From contig JAOABT010000413.1 in the NCBI GenBank assembly GCA_026418215.1, positions 1 through 5,377 of the forward strand: a DNA stretch of 5,377 nucleotides, given 5' to 3'. The stretch comes from Clostridia bacterium. GTDB lineage: Bacteria; Bacillota; Clostridia; DSM-8532. Both the position numbers and the translations under genes were made by a program. This document shows, piece after piece, positions 4,500 through 5,377 of the stretch. The notes below the pieces were generated by a model that saw nothing but the letters and a program-made list of their open reading frames with translations, ran no database searches and was not told where the DNA came from. Numbering within the stretch: the stretch's first letter is position 1; every line of letters starts with the position of its first letter.

Positions 4500-5358
4500 A
4501 TGCTGAATAATGTAATGGATGAACGAAAAAACCGGATACTCTCCTTTATGCGGGACCAGGCCTATAAGCCTCTCCAATTCTCCGAATTGATCATGGTTCT
4601 GGATGTCCCGCAAAGCGATATTGCTGAATTTCAGCATGTTCTTAATGAAATGGAAGAGCAGGGGCTCATCTTTAAAACAAAAAAAGAACGCTACGGTGTT
4701 CCCGAGCGCATGAGTCTGATTATCGGAAAGTTTCAGGGCCACGCCAAGGGCTTTGGTTTTGTTCTTCCCGATACCGGAGACGAGGATGTTTTTATTCCAG
4801 CTAATGCTTTGAATGGAGCTATGCATGGCGACCGGGTCGTTGCCCGGTCCACGAAGAACTCTATGCATGACAGGCGCCAGGAAGGCGAAATCATCCGTAT
4901 TCTGGAGCATGTCAATAAAACCATAGTAGGTAAGTTTGACAAAAGCGATTATTTCGGCTTTGTAACACCTGACCACGCCCGCCTCTCTGGAGATATTTAC
5001 ATTCCGAAGGATCTGATCAACGGCGCTCAAAAAGGACAGAAGGTTGTTGTGGAGATCACCAAATGGCCCCAGCACAACAGAAACGCTGAGGGACGCGTTA
5101 TTGAAGTACTTGGAGATGCTGACGAAGCTGGTGTGGACGTCATGTCCATCATACGTGCTTACAACATTCCTTATGAATTCCCCGAACAAGTGTTGAAAGA
5201 AGCAGAACGAGCTCCAAAAGAGGTTTCTGAGGAAGAAATGCGCAACAGAAGGGACCTGCGCAGTCTTCGTATGGTTACCATTGATGGCGAGGATGCACGT
5301 GACTTGGATGATGCCGTATCCATAGAAACCTTGGGAAACGGACGGTACAGACTGGGTG
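4500..5358 (+). CDS. rnr: Ribonuclease R, N-terminal part (gene cut by sequencing adapter)
   Basis: The frame is open from the ATG at 4500 to the end of genomic sequence, 286 codons of a protein usually over 700 residues. The domain order is that of RNase R. A helix-turn-helix-like segment (about 7-68) is followed by a first cold-shock domain (GKFQGHAKGFGFVLP at 76-90, EDVFIPANALNGAMHGDRV at 95-113). A second cold-shock domain follows (GKFDKSDYFGFVTP at 144-157, GDIYIPKDLINGAQKGQ at 164-180), then the start of the catalytic RNB domain with MVTIDGEDARDLDDAVSIE at 258-276, which includes metal-binding aspartates. RNase R is a cytoplasmic 3'-to-5' exoribonuclease that degrades structured RNA. 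AGGA at 4486-4489 precedes the start by 10 bases; an in-frame ATG at 4515 is an alternative. The reading stops being genomic at 5358, where LG should continue as VHIADV, so this is an assembly end and not a biological truncation. Confidence 0.93.
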
Positions 5359-5377
5359 CTGTCTCTTATACACATCT
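5359..5377. other. Tn5/Nextera transposase adapter remnant
   Basis: The last 19 bases, CTGTCTCTTATACACATCT, are exactly the mosaic-end adapter used in Tn5-based library preparation. It interrupts the RNase R gene at a position where the family sequence is highly conserved, so it was not trimmed from reads at the contig end. On the opposite strand it yields the peptide start MCIRDS, a well-known artefact in protein databases. Confidence 0.98.

Noticed and set aside
5340..5377. Biological truncation or a transposon insertion in rnr.
   Set aside because: The terminal 19 bases are the synthetic library adapter and the sequence stops there. No target duplication or transposon gene is present.

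Overview
This 5.4-kb window looks like chromosomal DNA from an anaerobic bacterium of the Bacillota, most likely the class Clostridia. The pointers are strong AGGAGG-type ribosome binding sites, GTG starts, a ferredoxin-type 2-oxoacid oxidoreductase, an ECF-type queuosine-precursor transporter (QueT), an HD-GYP protein, and a yjdF gene with its riboswitch-type leader. No genus can be named from the sequence alone. The last 19 bases are the Tn5/Nextera transposase adapter, so the window ends at a contig edge and the last gene is cut by an assembly artefact.

Layout. Bases 1-890 (+) hold the 3' end of a thiamine-pyrophosphate beta subunit and the complete gamma subunit of a 2-oxoacid:ferredoxin oxidoreductase, closed by a perfect 21-bp inverted-repeat terminator. 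Bases 977-1331 hold a degenerate tandem array of about five units of 69-72 bp. It is built from the 3' end of the neighbouring HD-GYP gene, which runs on the minus strand (1257-2345). Next, also on the minus strand, comes queT (2515-3006). Its leader contains a preQ1-I-like aptamer with an extra small hairpin, followed by an intrinsic terminator ending directly before the coding region. Diverging from it on the plus strand is yjdF (3324-3734), with a perfect TATAAT box and a roughly 110-nt structured leader that fits the yjdF (azaaromatic-sensing) riboswitch class. An HD-domain hydrolase (3822-4373) and the first 286 codons of ribonuclease R (4500-5358) follow on the plus strand.

How the parts relate. 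The oxidoreductase genes are the tail of a metabolic operon that is insulated from the rest. The most distinctive part is the control region between about 3010 and 3323. Two divergent promoters with near-adjacent -35 boxes each drive a leader of riboswitch type, one expected to sense the 7-deazaguanine preQ1 and the other planar nitrogen heterocycles. The HD-GYP protein is a likely cyclic-di-GMP phosphodiesterase. RNase R acts in RNA turnover. The HD-domain protein has no established role. Nothing in the window resembles a phage, an insertion sequence, a CRISPR array or a defence system.
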